In this document: in pieces, positions 33,947-42,751 of the stretch
How the letters are laid out: each line of letters begins with the position of its first letter
Position numbering within the stretch: the first letter of the stretch is position 1
Source of the DNA: Aureimonas glaciei
GTDB lineage: Bacteria > Pseudomonadota > Alphaproteobacteria > Rhizobiales > Rhizobiaceae
DNA length: 64,000 nt
NCBI RefSeq assembly: GCF_014643375.1
Contig: NZ_BMJJ01000007.1
Span: 232,002 to 296,001 of the forward strand
Reading direction: 5' to 3'
Position numbers and translations under genes: made by a program
The notes under the pieces: generated by a model
The model's database searches: none
What the model saw: only the letters and a program-made list of their open reading frames with translations
What the model was told of the DNA's origin: nothing

Positions 33947-34852
33947 ATGTCGCATCCTTCCGTCGAACGCCCCGCCAGCGCGCTGCGCCTGCGCATGCTG
34001 GAGGACATGGCCATGCGCGGCCTGCGCGAGGCCACGCAGCGTGACTACATCCGTTTCGTCAGCGCCTTTGCCGCTTTCCTTGGTCGCTCACCCGACACCG
34101 CGAGCGCCGAGGATCTGCGCCGCTTCCAGGTCCACCAGACCGAAACCGGCGTGCAAGCGCCGACGATCAACGGTTCGGTCTCGGCGCTGCGCTTCCTGTT
34201 CACCGTCACGCTCGACCGCCCCGATCTGGCGCGGCGCCTCGTTCTCGCCCGCTACGGGCGCAAGCTGCCGACGGTGCTGAGCGTCGAGGAGGTCGGACGG
34301 CTCCTGGAGGCGGCGCCGGGGCCGAAGTATCGCGCCGCGCTCGGCACCGCCTATGGCGCGGGGTTGCGGGTCTCGGAGGTCGCGACGCTGAAGATCGACG
34401 ACATCGACTCCACCCGGATGCTCATCCGGATCGAAGAGGGCAAGGGGCGCAAGGACCGCAACGCCATGCTCTCCCCGCAGCTTCTGGAACTCCTGCGCCT
34501 GTGGTGGCGCGAGGGGCGGCGGCGCGGCGTGATGCTGCCGCACGGCTGGTTGTTTCCCGGACGCAGCCGTCTGGAGCCCAGCTCCACCCGTCAGCTCAAC
34601 CGTGCCGTCCACGAGGCGGCCGAGGCCGCCGGCATCACCAAGCGCGTCAGCCCGCACACGCTGCGCCATTCCTTCGCGACGCATCTGCTCGAGCAGAACG
34701 TCGACATCCGCGTCATCCAAGTGTTGCTCGGCCATTCCAAGCTCGACACCACCGCCCTCTACGCCCGGGTCGCCACACGCACGATCCGCGCCGTGACGAG
34801 CCCGATCGAACAGCTCAAAATCCTGATGGAGGGAGATAACGCCCGGGAGTGA
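33947..34852 (+). CDS. Tyrosine recombinase of the IS91-type element
   Basis: 301 residues. N-terminal SAM-like core-binding domain (MAMRGLREATQRDYIRFVSA) and catalytic domain with the first Arg in GAGLRVSEVATL, HTLRHSFATHLLE (His-x-x-Arg) and LGHSKLDTTALYARV (His and the nucleophilic Tyr). All catalytic residues are present, so it should be active. It could help resolve or integrate the rolling-circle product. Confidence 0.88.
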   Translation: MSHPSVERPASALRLRMLEDMAMRGLREATQRDYIRFVSAFAAFLGRSPDTASAEDLRRFQVHQTETGVQAPTINGSVSALRFLFTVTLDRPDLARRLVLARYGRKLPTVLSVEEVGRLLEAAPGPKYRAALGTAYGAGLRVSEVATLKIDDIDSTRMLIRIEEGKGRKDRNAMLSPQLLELLRLWWREGRRRGVMLPHGWLFPGRSRLEPSSTRQLNRAVHEAAEAAGITKRVSPHTLRHSFATHLLEQNVDIRVIQVLLGHSKLDTTALYARVATRTIRAVTSPIEQLKILMEGDNARE

Positions 34853-35892
34853 GGGGTGGTGGCGCCGCCCATCGAACTCGCCGACATCTTCCGTGACCAT
34901 GGCCCGGCCTACCGGGCGAGCCGCGCCGGGCATCTGTGCCTGGCCGAACTGAAGGTCATGTCGGCGATTGAGCATTGCCGCACCGCCACTCTCGGCGGCC
35001 ATGTCGAGGGCTGCGACGAGTGCGGCCATCTGCGGGTCGCCTACAACTCCTGCCGCAACCGGCACTGTCCGAGGTGCCAGGGCGCGGCGGCACGCGACTG
35101 GCTGAATGACCGCGAGGCCGACCTTCTGCCGGTCGGATACTTCCACGTCGTCTTCACGCTGCCCGCCGAGGTCGCAGCCGTCGCCTTCCAGAACAAGGCT
35201 GCCGTCTACGACCTCCTGTTCCGGGCGTCGGTCGAGACTATGACCAGGATCGCTGCCGACCCAAAACACCTCGGCGCCCGCATCGGCCTCACCGCAGTCC
35301 TCCACACCTGGGGCTCGGCCATGACCCACCATCCCCACGTCCACATGATCGTGCCGGGCGGCGGCCTCTCGCCGGACGGGGTGCGGTGGATCTCGTCGCG
35401 TCCCGCGTTCCTTCTGCCAGTGCGGGTGCTCGGCGCCCTGTTCCGCCGCCTCTTTCTCGAAGGGCTCGTCGCTCTCCACCGTGCCGGCAAGCTCACCTTC
35501 TACGGCCCGCTGGCCCATCTGGCGGATGCCAAAACCTTCGTCCGCCATCTCGCTCCGGTGCGCCGCAAGCGCTGGGTCGTCTACACCAAGCCGCCCTTCG
35601 CGGAGCCGCAGGCGGTTCTCGCCTACCTGTCCCGCTATACTCACCGCGTCGCCATCTCGTCACGCCGCATCACCGCCTTCGACGGCCGCACCGTCACCTT
35701 CCGCGTCAAGGACTACCGCCAGGACGGTGCTGCCCGTCACCGCACCCTCACGCTCGAAGCGGACGAGTTCATCCGCCGCTTCCTCCTCCACGTCCTGCCG
35801 CGCGGCTTCCACCGCATCCGGCACTACGGGTTCCTGACCGGGCCGAACCGCAAGGCCGGCATCGAACGGCTCCGCAGACTGATCGGTGAACC
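33947..35892 (+). mobile_element. IS91-family-type element, 3' truncated
   Basis: Tyrosine recombinase gene and HUH transposase gene in tandem, 3 bp apart, the usual two-gene layout of many alphaproteobacterial IS91-type elements. The transposase loses family similarity near 35890, and a short-chain dehydrogenase remnant follows, so the right end is missing. IS91-type rolling-circle transposition can carry adjacent DNA along. Confidence 0.7.
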
Positions 35893-36010
35893 CGGGACAG
35901 CAATGAGCCGGGAGCATTCGACGGGTGCGACATCCACCGAGACATCAGGATGTTGGTCTCGATGGATGCAACGACGGCATCCGCCCCGGTCTTGCTGGAG
36001 GCGTAGTTGA
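34856..36010 (+). CDS. IS91-family HUH transposase, C-terminally altered
   Basis: 384 codons from a GTG, 3 bp after the recombinase. Zinc-binding region [23 protein letters not shown] metal motif in [12 protein letters not shown], and catalytic tyrosine region [15 protein letters not shown]. It nicks one strand for rolling-circle transposition. After about residue 345 (RRLIGEP) the usual Cys-rich C-terminus is replaced by residues encoded by foreign DNA, including the antisense of an SDR fragment. Catalytic residues remain, but the loss of the tail and of the IS end probably prevents normal movement. Confidence 0.8.
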   Translation: MVAPPIELADIFRDHGPAYRASRAGHLCLAELKVMSAIEHCRTATLGGHVEGCDECGHLRVAYNSCRNRHCPRCQGAAARDWLNDREADLLPVGYFHVVFTLPAEVAAVAFQNKAAVYDLLFRASVETMTRIAADPKHLGARIGLTAVLHTWGSAMTHHPHVHMIVPGGGLSPDGVRWISSRPAFLLPVRVLGALFRRLFLEGLVALHRAGKLTFYGPLAHLADAKTFVRHLAPVRRKRWVVYTKPPFAEPQAVLAYLSRYTHRVAISSRRITAFDGRTVTFRVKDYRQDGAARHRTLTLEADEFIRRFLLHVLPRGFHRIRHYGFLTGPNRKAGIERLRRLIGEPGTAMSREHSTGATSTETSGCWSRWMQRRHPPRSCWRRS

Positions 36011-36110
36011 CAACGACGGTGGCTCCCTCGGCACCCATTGCCCTAGCGATGCCGGCGCCGATGCCGCTCGACGCCCCGGTGACGACGGCGATCTTTCCGT
36101 TGAGTTTCAT
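35950..36110 (-). pseudogene. N-terminal remnant of a short-chain dehydrogenase (SDR)
   Basis: From the ATG at 36110 the minus strand reads [20 protein letters not shown] (cofactor-binding TGxxxGIG), then [20 protein letters not shown], after which SDR character ends abruptly near 35955. About 52 residues of an expected 250. It is divergent from the AraC gene at 36338. The missing C-terminus is represented at 18096-18356 on the same strand. Confidence 0.75.
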
Positions 36111-36260
36111 GTACGTATCCTCGCGGTTGCCGAACTGCCTGAGCGAAGCCTCGGGCTCGTCGACAACCGTGCTCTAAGCGCTGGCACGTCCCACCGCGTG
36201 CCGGTTCCTCGCACATCCTTGCCCATTCTTGTCATTCGCTTGCGGTGGCCGTCGAGCCGA

Positions 36261-37270
36261 GCCACATGCGGGTGCCGACGTATTGCTGTAATGGTGGTAT
36301 GCATGTTCGACCGAACCGAAGCCGAAAACCGGATGCCATGACACCCAGGCTCGACAAAGCGGCCAACCGAGGGGAGCTTCACGGCGCCACCCTTGGCGCT
36401 TACCTCGGCATCGCCGCCCAACCGATCCTGAGGCTCTCCGAACAGGGACGGAGCAGGTTAGCCGTCACGCACCTGACACTGACAGATCCGCGCGGCTACG
36501 ACCGAACGGCACCGACCGAGCCAGAGGACGCCTACAGCCTGACCTACAAGTTGCAGCCCATCGAGCGGCTCGAGGTTTGGCAGAACGGACGCTACATCCA
36601 GAATGGCGCGGTCGCAGCCGAAACGGCGAGAATGATCGATCTTACGGAGCCGTCTCAAAGTCGCATTACAGGACCGTCCGACTCCGTCCACGTCTACATC
36701 GGCAAGTTCGCGCTCAACGACCTTACTGCCCAGATCGGCGCGGGAAAGATGGACCGCCTTCGGATGCCGTCCAACGAGGCAGATCCCATTCTTGGCCGGT
36801 TCTGCCGTTTCATGCTGGCGTCGCCTCTGGCGGCAGAGCCCGCCAGTCCTCTCTTTGCCGATCAGCTCGCACTGAGCCTGCTCACGTATCTAGCCGAGCG
36901 CTACGGCGGCCTGCGCCTGCCTTCGAAGGCCTCCGGAGGCGGCCTGGCGCCTTGGCAAGAATGTCGTGCCAAGGAGATCATGCAGTCTCAGTTGGCGGCA
37001 CACGTCAGCATCGCGGGCGTGGCTGGCGAATGCGGGCTCAGTCCCAGCTACTTCGCACGGGCCTTCCGGCAGACCACAGGCCTCAGCCCCCATCGCTACC
37101 TGACCGATCTCCGGATCACCGAGGCGAAATCCTATCTGGTCGGCTCCGGGCTAACCCTGGCGGACATCGCCATTCTTTGCGGCTTCGGCGACCAGAGCTA
37201 CTTCACCAGGGTGTTCACCGCCGCGGTTGGCGCGAGTCCCGGTGCATGGCGGCGCGCGATGAGATGCTAG
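36261..37270 (+). repeat. Duplicated araC segment, copy 1
   Basis: From GCCACATGCGGG at 36261 through the first two thirds of the araC gene, the DNA closely matches 61860 onward (mostly single-base differences, roughly 95% by eye in the 5' half). Similarity falls in the last third, which encodes the DNA-binding domain. Confidence 0.8.
36338..37270 (+). CDS. AraC-family regulator (duplicate copy 1)
   Basis: 310 residues. A beta-rich N-terminal sensor domain is followed by two helix-turn-helix motifs (VSIAGVAGECGLSPSYFARA and LTLADIAILCGFGDQSYFTR). The ATG at 36338 is conserved in the paralogue at 61939. It is divergent from the broken SDR gene, its probable former target, and upstream of an NTF2-like/isochorismatase pair. 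Confidence 0.85.
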   Translation: MTPRLDKAANRGELHGATLGAYLGIAAQPILRLSEQGRSRLAVTHLTLTDPRGYDRTAPTEPEDAYSLTYKLQPIERLEVWQNGRYIQNGAVAAETARMIDLTEPSQSRITGPSDSVHVYIGKFALNDLTAQIGAGKMDRLRMPSNEADPILGRFCRFMLASPLAAEPASPLFADQLALSLLTYLAERYGGLRLPSKASGGGLAPWQECRAKEIMQSQLAAHVSIAGVAGECGLSPSYFARAFRQTTGLSPHRYLTDLRITEAKSYLVGSGLTLADIAILCGFGDQSYFTRVFTAAVGASPGAWRRAMRC

Positions 37271-37554
37271 AACGGACGGTCTGTCCCGCCATTCGCCAAG
37301 AACGAGATGCGAGCGGCGCCTGTACCAACAAGTGGTAGCGATAGTTCCCGTTCAAGCCTGCTATCGCGACACTGGCGGTTCATGCACCCGTGCTTACAGG
37401 TTGATTCTGAAAAATACGGCGGCTTGCGCAAATCTGTCCAATAATTGGCAAACCTCACAAGAAACGCCGACCGAGGCTCGATAGCTTGCCAAGCCTGAGG
37501 GACCTGCACCGGGTCCCATTGCTTGCCGCGCTCGCGCCGTTGATCGGACCTTCC

Positions 37555-37917
37555 ATGGACTTTGACCGCCTGTTGCAGACCAACCTGCTGCGCGTTTTCG
37601 GAGAGCGCGACGCCGAACAGCGCATCCAGATCATACGGGAACTCTACGTGGCGGACGCCGTGCTTTACGAGCCAGGATCGTCGGCGACGGGGCATGCCGA
37701 AATCAATCGAGCGGTGGATGCGCTGCTGTCGAGCTTGCCTCCGGGCTTCGCCTTCTCCGCCCTCGGTCCAGCCGTCGGCCACCACGGCATGGCACGGCTG
37801 CGCTGGCAGTTAGGGCTGCCCGGCGGTCCCGTCGCGGTTTCCGGCACCGATGTCGCCTGTTTTGACGGCGACCTGATCCAGACGCTCCACGTCTTCATCG
37901 ACCCCGACGTCGCCTGA
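37555..37917 (+). CDS. NTF2-like / SnoaL-type small protein
   Basis: 120 residues. The pattern matches the SnoaL/NTF2 cone fold: LYVADAVLYEPGSSATGHAE early, a paired beta-sheet region and a final strand DLIQTLHVFID. Such proteins are isomerases, hydrolases or ligand carriers with divergent active sites. The ATG at 37555 is preferred. It is 28 bp before the isochorismatase-like gene, so probably co-transcribed. Confidence 0.7.
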   Translation: MDFDRLLQTNLLRVFGERDAEQRIQIIRELYVADAVLYEPGSSATGHAEINRAVDALLSSLPPGFAFSALGPAVGHHGMARLRWQLGLPGGPVAVSGTDVACFDGDLIQTLHVFIDPDVA

Positions 37918-37945
37918 ACCATTCTCGATACGTAAAGGAATCGCC

Positions 37946-38599
37946 ATGACCGCCAAGAACGGCCTTGAGGCGCTGCTCCGCCCAGAAGACAGCATCCTCG
38001 TCTTGATCGATCACCAGCCCTACCAGTTCACCAACCTCAACAGCCACGAACCGACGATGATCGTCAACAATGTCGTGGGCCTTGCCAAGACAGCAAAGGC
38101 CTTCGACGTCCCGACGGTCCTGACGACGGTGCTCGAGGAGCGTGGCGGCTACCTGATCAAGGGGCTTCAGGACGTGTTTCCGGACCAGAAGCCGATCGAT
38201 AGGACCTTCATCAATACTTGGCAGGACCCGAAGGTCACCGACGTGGTGAAGGCAAGCGGCCGCAAGCAGCTCATCCTCGCCGCGCTGTACACCGAGATCT
38301 GCCTCGCAATGCCAACGATCCAGGCTCTCGCCGAGGGATACGACGTGTTCATCGTCACCGCCGCGTCCGGCGGCGTTTCGCTTGAGGCTCACGACATGGC
38401 GGTCCGCCGGATGGTTGCGGCCGGAGCCGTTCCCATCACCTGGATGGCGGTGCTGGCCGAATGGCAGCGCAACTGGGCGCGGGAAGAGACCGCAGCCGGG
38501 GTTGCCGGGGTCATCCTGGAACACGGCGGCGCCAGTGGCGTCGCGTTCGCCTGGGAGATGCAGCTTCTGGCGTCGCGTATCGCCTCCACGGGACTCTGA
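37946..38599 (+). CDS. Isochorismatase-family cysteine hydrolase (YcaC-like), copy 1
   Basis: 217 residues. Catalytic triad pattern: Asp in LVLIDHQPYQF, Lys region before it, Cys in LYTEICLAMP. The Trp-rich C-terminal segment (WMAVLAEWQRNWARE) is typical of the YcaC subgroup. It probably hydrolyses an amide or related bond. A related protein is at 60044-60697. The next gene, a binding-protein-type sensor, starts 5 bp after its stop. Confidence 0.85.
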   Translation: MTAKNGLEALLRPEDSILVLIDHQPYQFTNLNSHEPTMIVNNVVGLAKTAKAFDVPTVLTTVLEERGGYLIKGLQDVFPDQKPIDRTFINTWQDPKVTDVVKASGRKQLILAALYTEICLAMPTIQALAEGYDVFIVTAASGGVSLEAHDMAVRRMVAAGAVPITWMAVLAEWQRNWAREETAAGVAGVILEHGGASGVAFAWEMQLLASRIASTGL

Positions 38600-38604
38600 C
38601 TGTC

Positions 38605-39744
38605 ATGCCGGCGCCGATCCGCATCGGATACTGCCTGTCCCTCACGGGTCCTGTCGGGGGCAATGCCGCGTCGGCAAGACTGGCTCACGAGATCTGGCGG
38701 GACGACGTCAACGAGCGGGGCGGCCTTCTCGGGCGCCGCGTCGAACTGGTCTGCTACGACGACAAGGCCGACGCCTCGTCGGTGGACGGCCTCTACCGAC
38801 GGCTGGTCGACGTGGACAAGGTCGATCTCGTCATCGGCGGCTATGGCACCAACACCATTCTCCCGGCAATGCCCTTCGTCATGGAACGGCAGCGCTTCTT
38901 CATCGGACTGATGGGGCTCGGGGTCAACGGCGAGCTGGCCTATCCCGGCTACTTCGCGATGATCCCGACCGGACCCAATCCTAACGCGGCATTGACTGAG
39001 GGGTTCTTCTCGGTGGCGGCTCGGCAATCCCCGAAGCCGACCAGGGTCGCACTGCTATCGGCGGACGCCGAGTTCTCGCGCAACCCAATTGTCGGAGCAA
39101 AGGAGAACGCGACCACGTACGGCTTCGACATCGTCCACGACGCCACCTACCCTCTGTCGACGACGGATTTCCGTCCCCTCATCGACGCCGTCGGGGAGAG
39201 CTCCTGCGACCTCCTCTTCATCTGCTCGTATCTCGAGGACTCAATCGGCCTCGTCCGTGCCCTGCACGACCATCCCTATCGTCCCAAGATGATCGGACCT
39301 CAGAACACGGCCGTGAAGGTTGCCCTCGGGCCACTGCTCAACGGTCTTGTGAACTACGAGTACTGGGCACCCGTCCCGTCCATGATGTTCCCAGGAACAC
39401 GAGAGTTCCTCGACGCATATCAAGCGAGAGCCTTGGGTGTTGGGGTGGATTCATTGGGCCATTATGTAGCCCCGCTGGCCTACGCGCAGATGCAGGTGGT
39501 CGCCGAGGCAGTAACGGCGACGGGATTACTCGAAGACGCAGCGTTATCGGCTTACGCCCGGAAGTCGACCTTCGAGACGGTGATGGGACCCGTCGCGTTC
39601 GGGCTTAACGGTGAGTGGCGAGAGCCCCGTGTGCTACAGGTCCAGTTTCAGGGGATCACCGGAAACGACGTCGAGCAGTTGCAAGCGGGAACGCGTCAGG
39701 TCGTGTTGTCTCCCAACAGCTTTGCCTCCGGGGCACTTACCTAG
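38605..39744 (+). CDS. Leucine/amide-binding-type protein without signal peptide
   Basis: 379 residues of the type I periplasmic-binding fold used by branched-chain amino acid ABC transporters and by AmiC/FmdD (IRIGYCLSLTGPVGGNAASA, VNERGGLLGRRVELVCYDDK, VDLVIGGYGTNTILPAM). The chain begins MPAPIRIGYC with no export signal, and no ABC permease or ATPase gene is nearby. It therefore resembles the cytoplasmic ligand sensor AmiC. Its position 5 bp behind a hydrolase suggests sensing that enzyme's substrate or product. Confidence 0.8.
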   Translation: MPAPIRIGYCLSLTGPVGGNAASARLAHEIWRDDVNERGGLLGRRVELVCYDDKADASSVDGLYRRLVDVDKVDLVIGGYGTNTILPAMPFVMERQRFFIGLMGLGVNGELAYPGYFAMIPTGPNPNAALTEGFFSVAARQSPKPTRVALLSADAEFSRNPIVGAKENATTYGFDIVHDATYPLSTTDFRPLIDAVGESSCDLLFICSYLEDSIGLVRALHDHPYRPKMIGPQNTAVKVALGPLLNGLVNYEYWAPVPSMMFPGTREFLDAYQARALGVGVDSLGHYVAPLAYAQMQVVAEAVTATGLLEDAALSAYARKSTFETVMGPVAFGLNGEWREPRVLQVQFQGITGNDVEQLQAGTRQVVLSPNSFASGALT

Positions 39745-40106
39745 GCGGCTGTCCACAGGGAGAATATCGCCCTGCGCTTGCAGGTGTCTTGGGTATCCTG
39801 ACAGGGATCCCTTCAACGTTTCTGTACCGGGTCTCCGTCAATTGCGTCGTTCGGCGACAAAGCCCACGCCCGGGCATGGTGTTCGCAATCACGGCTTTCG
39901 ACAGCGATTTCCGCAGGATCGAACTATGCAAGGCAGTTTCGATCAATATCGAGAGGCTGCGCGGCGGCTAAGGAGCTCGCGAAACCGACGGCGGCTGTGA
40001 TCTCGAAAGATCGTGGTTTGTCGTTCAAAGGGCTTCAAGCTCCAGGACAGAGTGAATGCGGCCGCGATGACGCCGCCGCACCACTTGAAAACATACGAGT
40101 ATTCAA
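39745..40106. other. Intergenic; no convincing gene
   Basis: About 360 bp. Only very short frames; none recognisable. It probably carries the promoter for the DUF1127-cupin-DoxX operon. I see no clear operator. Confidence 0.4.
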
Positions 40107-40367
40107 ATGACCGACCGATCCAGTCTCCGGCCCTCGACGGCCGGTCAGCGCCCATTTCTTTCCACAGGAACCGCAACCGCTTGGATAGGGAGAATCTATG
40201 CCAGCCCCGGCAACCTCTTATCGCGGTTCTGCCGCGGCCTTAGGGCCCGGCAGGCTGTGAGGGAACTTGCCGCGCTCGACGACCACATGCTGCGCGACAT
40301 CGGGCTTCTTCGCACCGACATCGAGCACGTCGTTCAAACCGGGCGTTTTCCGGGAGAATGCTCATGA
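40107..40367 (+). CDS. DUF1127-domain small protein
   Basis: 86 residues with the C-terminal DUF1127 pattern (RQAVRELAALDDHMLRDIGL). Small arginine-rich proteins of this family are common in alphaproteobacteria and, where studied, affect RNA or phosphate metabolism. It overlaps the cupin gene start (ATGA), so the two are co-translated. Confidence 0.75.
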   Translation: MTDRSSLRPSTAGQRPFLSTGTATAWIGRIYASPGNLLSRFCRGLRARQAVRELAALDDHMLRDIGLLRTDIEHVVQTGRFPGECS

Positions 40368-40879
40368 GCGGATCGAACACAGGGATGGTCAGCTTCTCGA
40401 CGGCGCCAAAAGATGAACGCTCCGTCTCCAAAGGACTGGCAGTGGCCGCAATCATAGAACGCGACAATGCCCAGAGCTTCGACGGCATCCCTGGCGAGAG
40501 GGTTTCCATACGTATTTACGGAAGCCAAATCGACAATCGATTTTCCATGCTGGAATCGGTTGCCGCACCCGGCTGCGCGGCCCCCCTCCACACACATGCA
40601 GAGGACGAATTGTTCTACGTCATCGCCGGGACCCCGACCTTTCGCCTCGGCGAACAAGTCCGCGACGTTTCCCCCGGGAGCATCGTGTTCATTCCCGCCG
40701 GCACGCCGCACTCCTGGATCAACAAGACCAGCTCCGAACTGCGCATGCTGGCGATCTTCGCCCCGGGCGGCGTGGAGCACCTGTTCACGCGGATCGCAGG
40801 AATACCACTCGATCAGATCGCGACATTGGCATCCGAGTACGGAACGGCCGTCGTGGGCCCTCCCATGGACCTTGGCTGA
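40364..40879 (+). CDS. Cupin-domain protein
   Basis: 171 residues from the ATG at 40364, which overlaps the previous stop and follows GGGAGA; an ATG at 40358 is possible. Cupin motif 1 is present in PLHTHAEDELFYVIAG (His, His, Glu) and motif 2 in GSIVFIPAGTPHSWIN. Metal-binding beta-barrel; catalytic or binding role unknown. Followed after 11 bp by a DoxX-family gene. Confidence 0.8.
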   Translation: MSGSNTGMVSFSTAPKDERSVSKGLAVAAIIERDNAQSFDGIPGERVSIRIYGSQIDNRFSMLESVAAPGCAAPLHTHAEDELFYVIAGTPTFRLGEQVRDVSPGSIVFIPAGTPHSWINKTSSELRMLAIFAPGGVEHLFTRIAGIPLDQIATLASEYGTAVVGPPMDLG

Positions 40880-40890
40880 AGGAGTTTACG

Positions 40891-41265
40891 ATGACAAAGA
40901 ACGTTTCCCAGTATGGCGAGTGGGTCCTTCGAGGACTGATGGTGTTGCTGTTCACCCTCGCCGGCTCCATGAAACTCACCGCACACCCTTTCGAGATCCA
41001 TGCCTTTGCGCATTTCGGATACGATGAGTGGTTCATGTATGCCATCGGCGCTATTGAACTGGCGGGCGGGTTTGCCCTTCTCCAGCGTCGTCTCATGATC
41101 GGCGCCGTCGCACTGCTATCGGCTGTCCTTGTGGGAGCGATTGCCAGTCACCAAATGGCTGGTGATCCGATCGTAGCGGCGGTTCCCGCCATGTTTGCCC
41201 TGGCACTTATGGCGGGTCTAGCGGTAATCCACTGGCCTCCCCATTCCGCCAAACTGGTGGATTGA
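40891..41265 (+). CDS. DoxX-family membrane protein, copy 1
   Basis: 124 residues with four hydrophobic helices. DoxX-like features: LLFTLAGSMKLTAHP in helix 1 and GAIELAGGFALLQ in helix 2. These proteins are linked to quinone or thiol redox metabolism. A second, divergent family member is at 57284-57733. Confidence 0.75.
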   Translation: MTKNVSQYGEWVLRGLMVLLFTLAGSMKLTAHPFEIHAFAHFGYDEWFMYAIGAIELAGGFALLQRRLMIGAVALLSAVLVGAIASHQMAGDPIVAAVPAMFALALMAGLAVIHWPPHSAKLVD

Positions 41266-41398
41266 GGACGGACGGAGGTTGAAGGATCAATGATCCCTTT
41301 CAAAGCGAGAGGCAGACAACGGTCAGCGGAACTTCAACATCCACGACACCTGGCGGCGATAAAGTCTTCACGCCCGCCCCGTCATATCGGAAAGATCG

Positions 41399-42349
41399 AT
41401 GCAGACACAGAAGCTCTTCGATGGATCTGCCGCCACCGTATGTCCGATCTCTGTACCGACACGACATTCGCAAATCGGCATCTTTCGCCATCGTTCTGGC
41501 GCCGGCGACGTGACAGCCACATCACCGGAGCAGGACGCGCACCTCGTCATCATGCAACTGGTCGACCATCCAGCACACAGCTTTTGGGCTGGTGGGGATC
41601 ACGTCCCCATGCCCGCGTCGCAAGTCGGGGACCTTTCCATCGTAGGCCTGAGGCATGAGGCGGTAGCCCGATTCTCGGCGCCAGTGGACAGCCTCCATAT
41701 CCACCTTCCGCATGTTGCCCTTGACGACTTGACCGACGGTTCCTTGAACGGGAGATTTTCGGACCTTCGTACCAACTGCATCTGGGAGAGAAGCGACGTC
41801 ACCATGCGACGTCTCCAGCCGATCCTCGTCGACGCGCTGGAGAACGCGGGCCGGGGAAGTGAACTCTTCATCGAACACATGGTCACTGCCGCGGCCGCAC
41901 ATGTTCTGTCGACCTACGGGTCTATAGATCCTGCGCATGCGACAGACGGCTCTGTCCTTGCGCCCTGGCAGGTCAGACGTGCCAAGGAGATGATGACCGC
42001 CGATCTCGGGCGAAGTTCTACGGTGTCTGCCATCGCCGAGGCCTGTGGCCTTTCGTCTTCGCACTTTGCCCGAGCGTTCAAGAACACGACAGGAACCACT
42101 CCGGTGGGGTGGCTGCAAGGTTACCGGATAGATCGAGCACGGGATCTCTTGCTCGACAAGCGAATGCCTCTGTCGGAGGTCGCGCTTCGCTGTGGCTTCG
42201 CCGACCAGAGCCACTTCACACGGATGTTCAAGCGCGCAACGGGGATCGGACCCGGCGCGTGGCGTCGGTCGGTATCAATAGCAGCTCTGCCTTCGCCGAG
42301 CTCGCAGCTCGTGAGCTGCCCATTGGAACTATCGCGGATAGATAGCTAG
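41399..42349 (+). CDS. AraC-family regulator (third)
   Basis: 316 residues. Its C-terminal double helix-turn-helix (SSTVSAIAEACGLSSSHFAR, MPLSEVALRCGFADQSHFTR) ends with GIGPGAWRRSV, like the other two AraC proteins here, but the N-terminal domain differs strongly. It probably regulates the cupin-DoxX genes before it or the FAD monooxygenase after it. Confidence 0.85.
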   Translation: MQTQKLFDGSAATVCPISVPTRHSQIGIFRHRSGAGDVTATSPEQDAHLVIMQLVDHPAHSFWAGGDHVPMPASQVGDLSIVGLRHEAVARFSAPVDSLHIHLPHVALDDLTDGSLNGRFSDLRTNCIWERSDVTMRRLQPILVDALENAGRGSELFIEHMVTAAAAHVLSTYGSIDPAHATDGSVLAPWQVRRAKEMMTADLGRSSTVSAIAEACGLSSSHFARAFKNTTGTTPVGWLQGYRIDRARDLLLDKRMPLSEVALRCGFADQSHFTRMFKRATGIGPGAWRRSVSIAALPSPSSQLVSCPLELSRIDS

Positions 42350-42751
42350 ACGGGCGACACTGCCCCTGGTCTGCGGTTGGCCAATCGACGCCTTACACTC
42401 GTGCTCCGCGGAACCAAGGAGCTGCATTTTCCACGCGAGGGCGACGCCGCTCGCACCACCGTGCTCAAGGAATACGTCGGAAAGAGTCTCCGCGGTCGTT
42501 CCTCTTGCTCAGTCCCGCTGCCATTCCGCGACAACCGCCATCCAAGTGATCGGCACGGCTCCTACGGCGACCATGCGGCGGAGGGCCAGGAAGCTATCGG
42601 AGCGCTTTTAGGCAACCTGCACGAACGAGCGCTTTTGAGAAAGTGCGTCCGGCCGGAGCGGCCTTGTCCGGTATTCGAAAATTCAACTCTGGAAGAAATT
42701 CCGGTTAACCATCGCCCGAGTTTATGAACTCCGGCAGAAAGGGAACTCGCG
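42350..42751. other. Intergenic; no gene recognised
   Basis: About 400 bp. One plus-strand frame (42377-42727) is open, but its product has no family character. Probably the promoter region of the monooxygenase gene. Confidence 0.35.
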
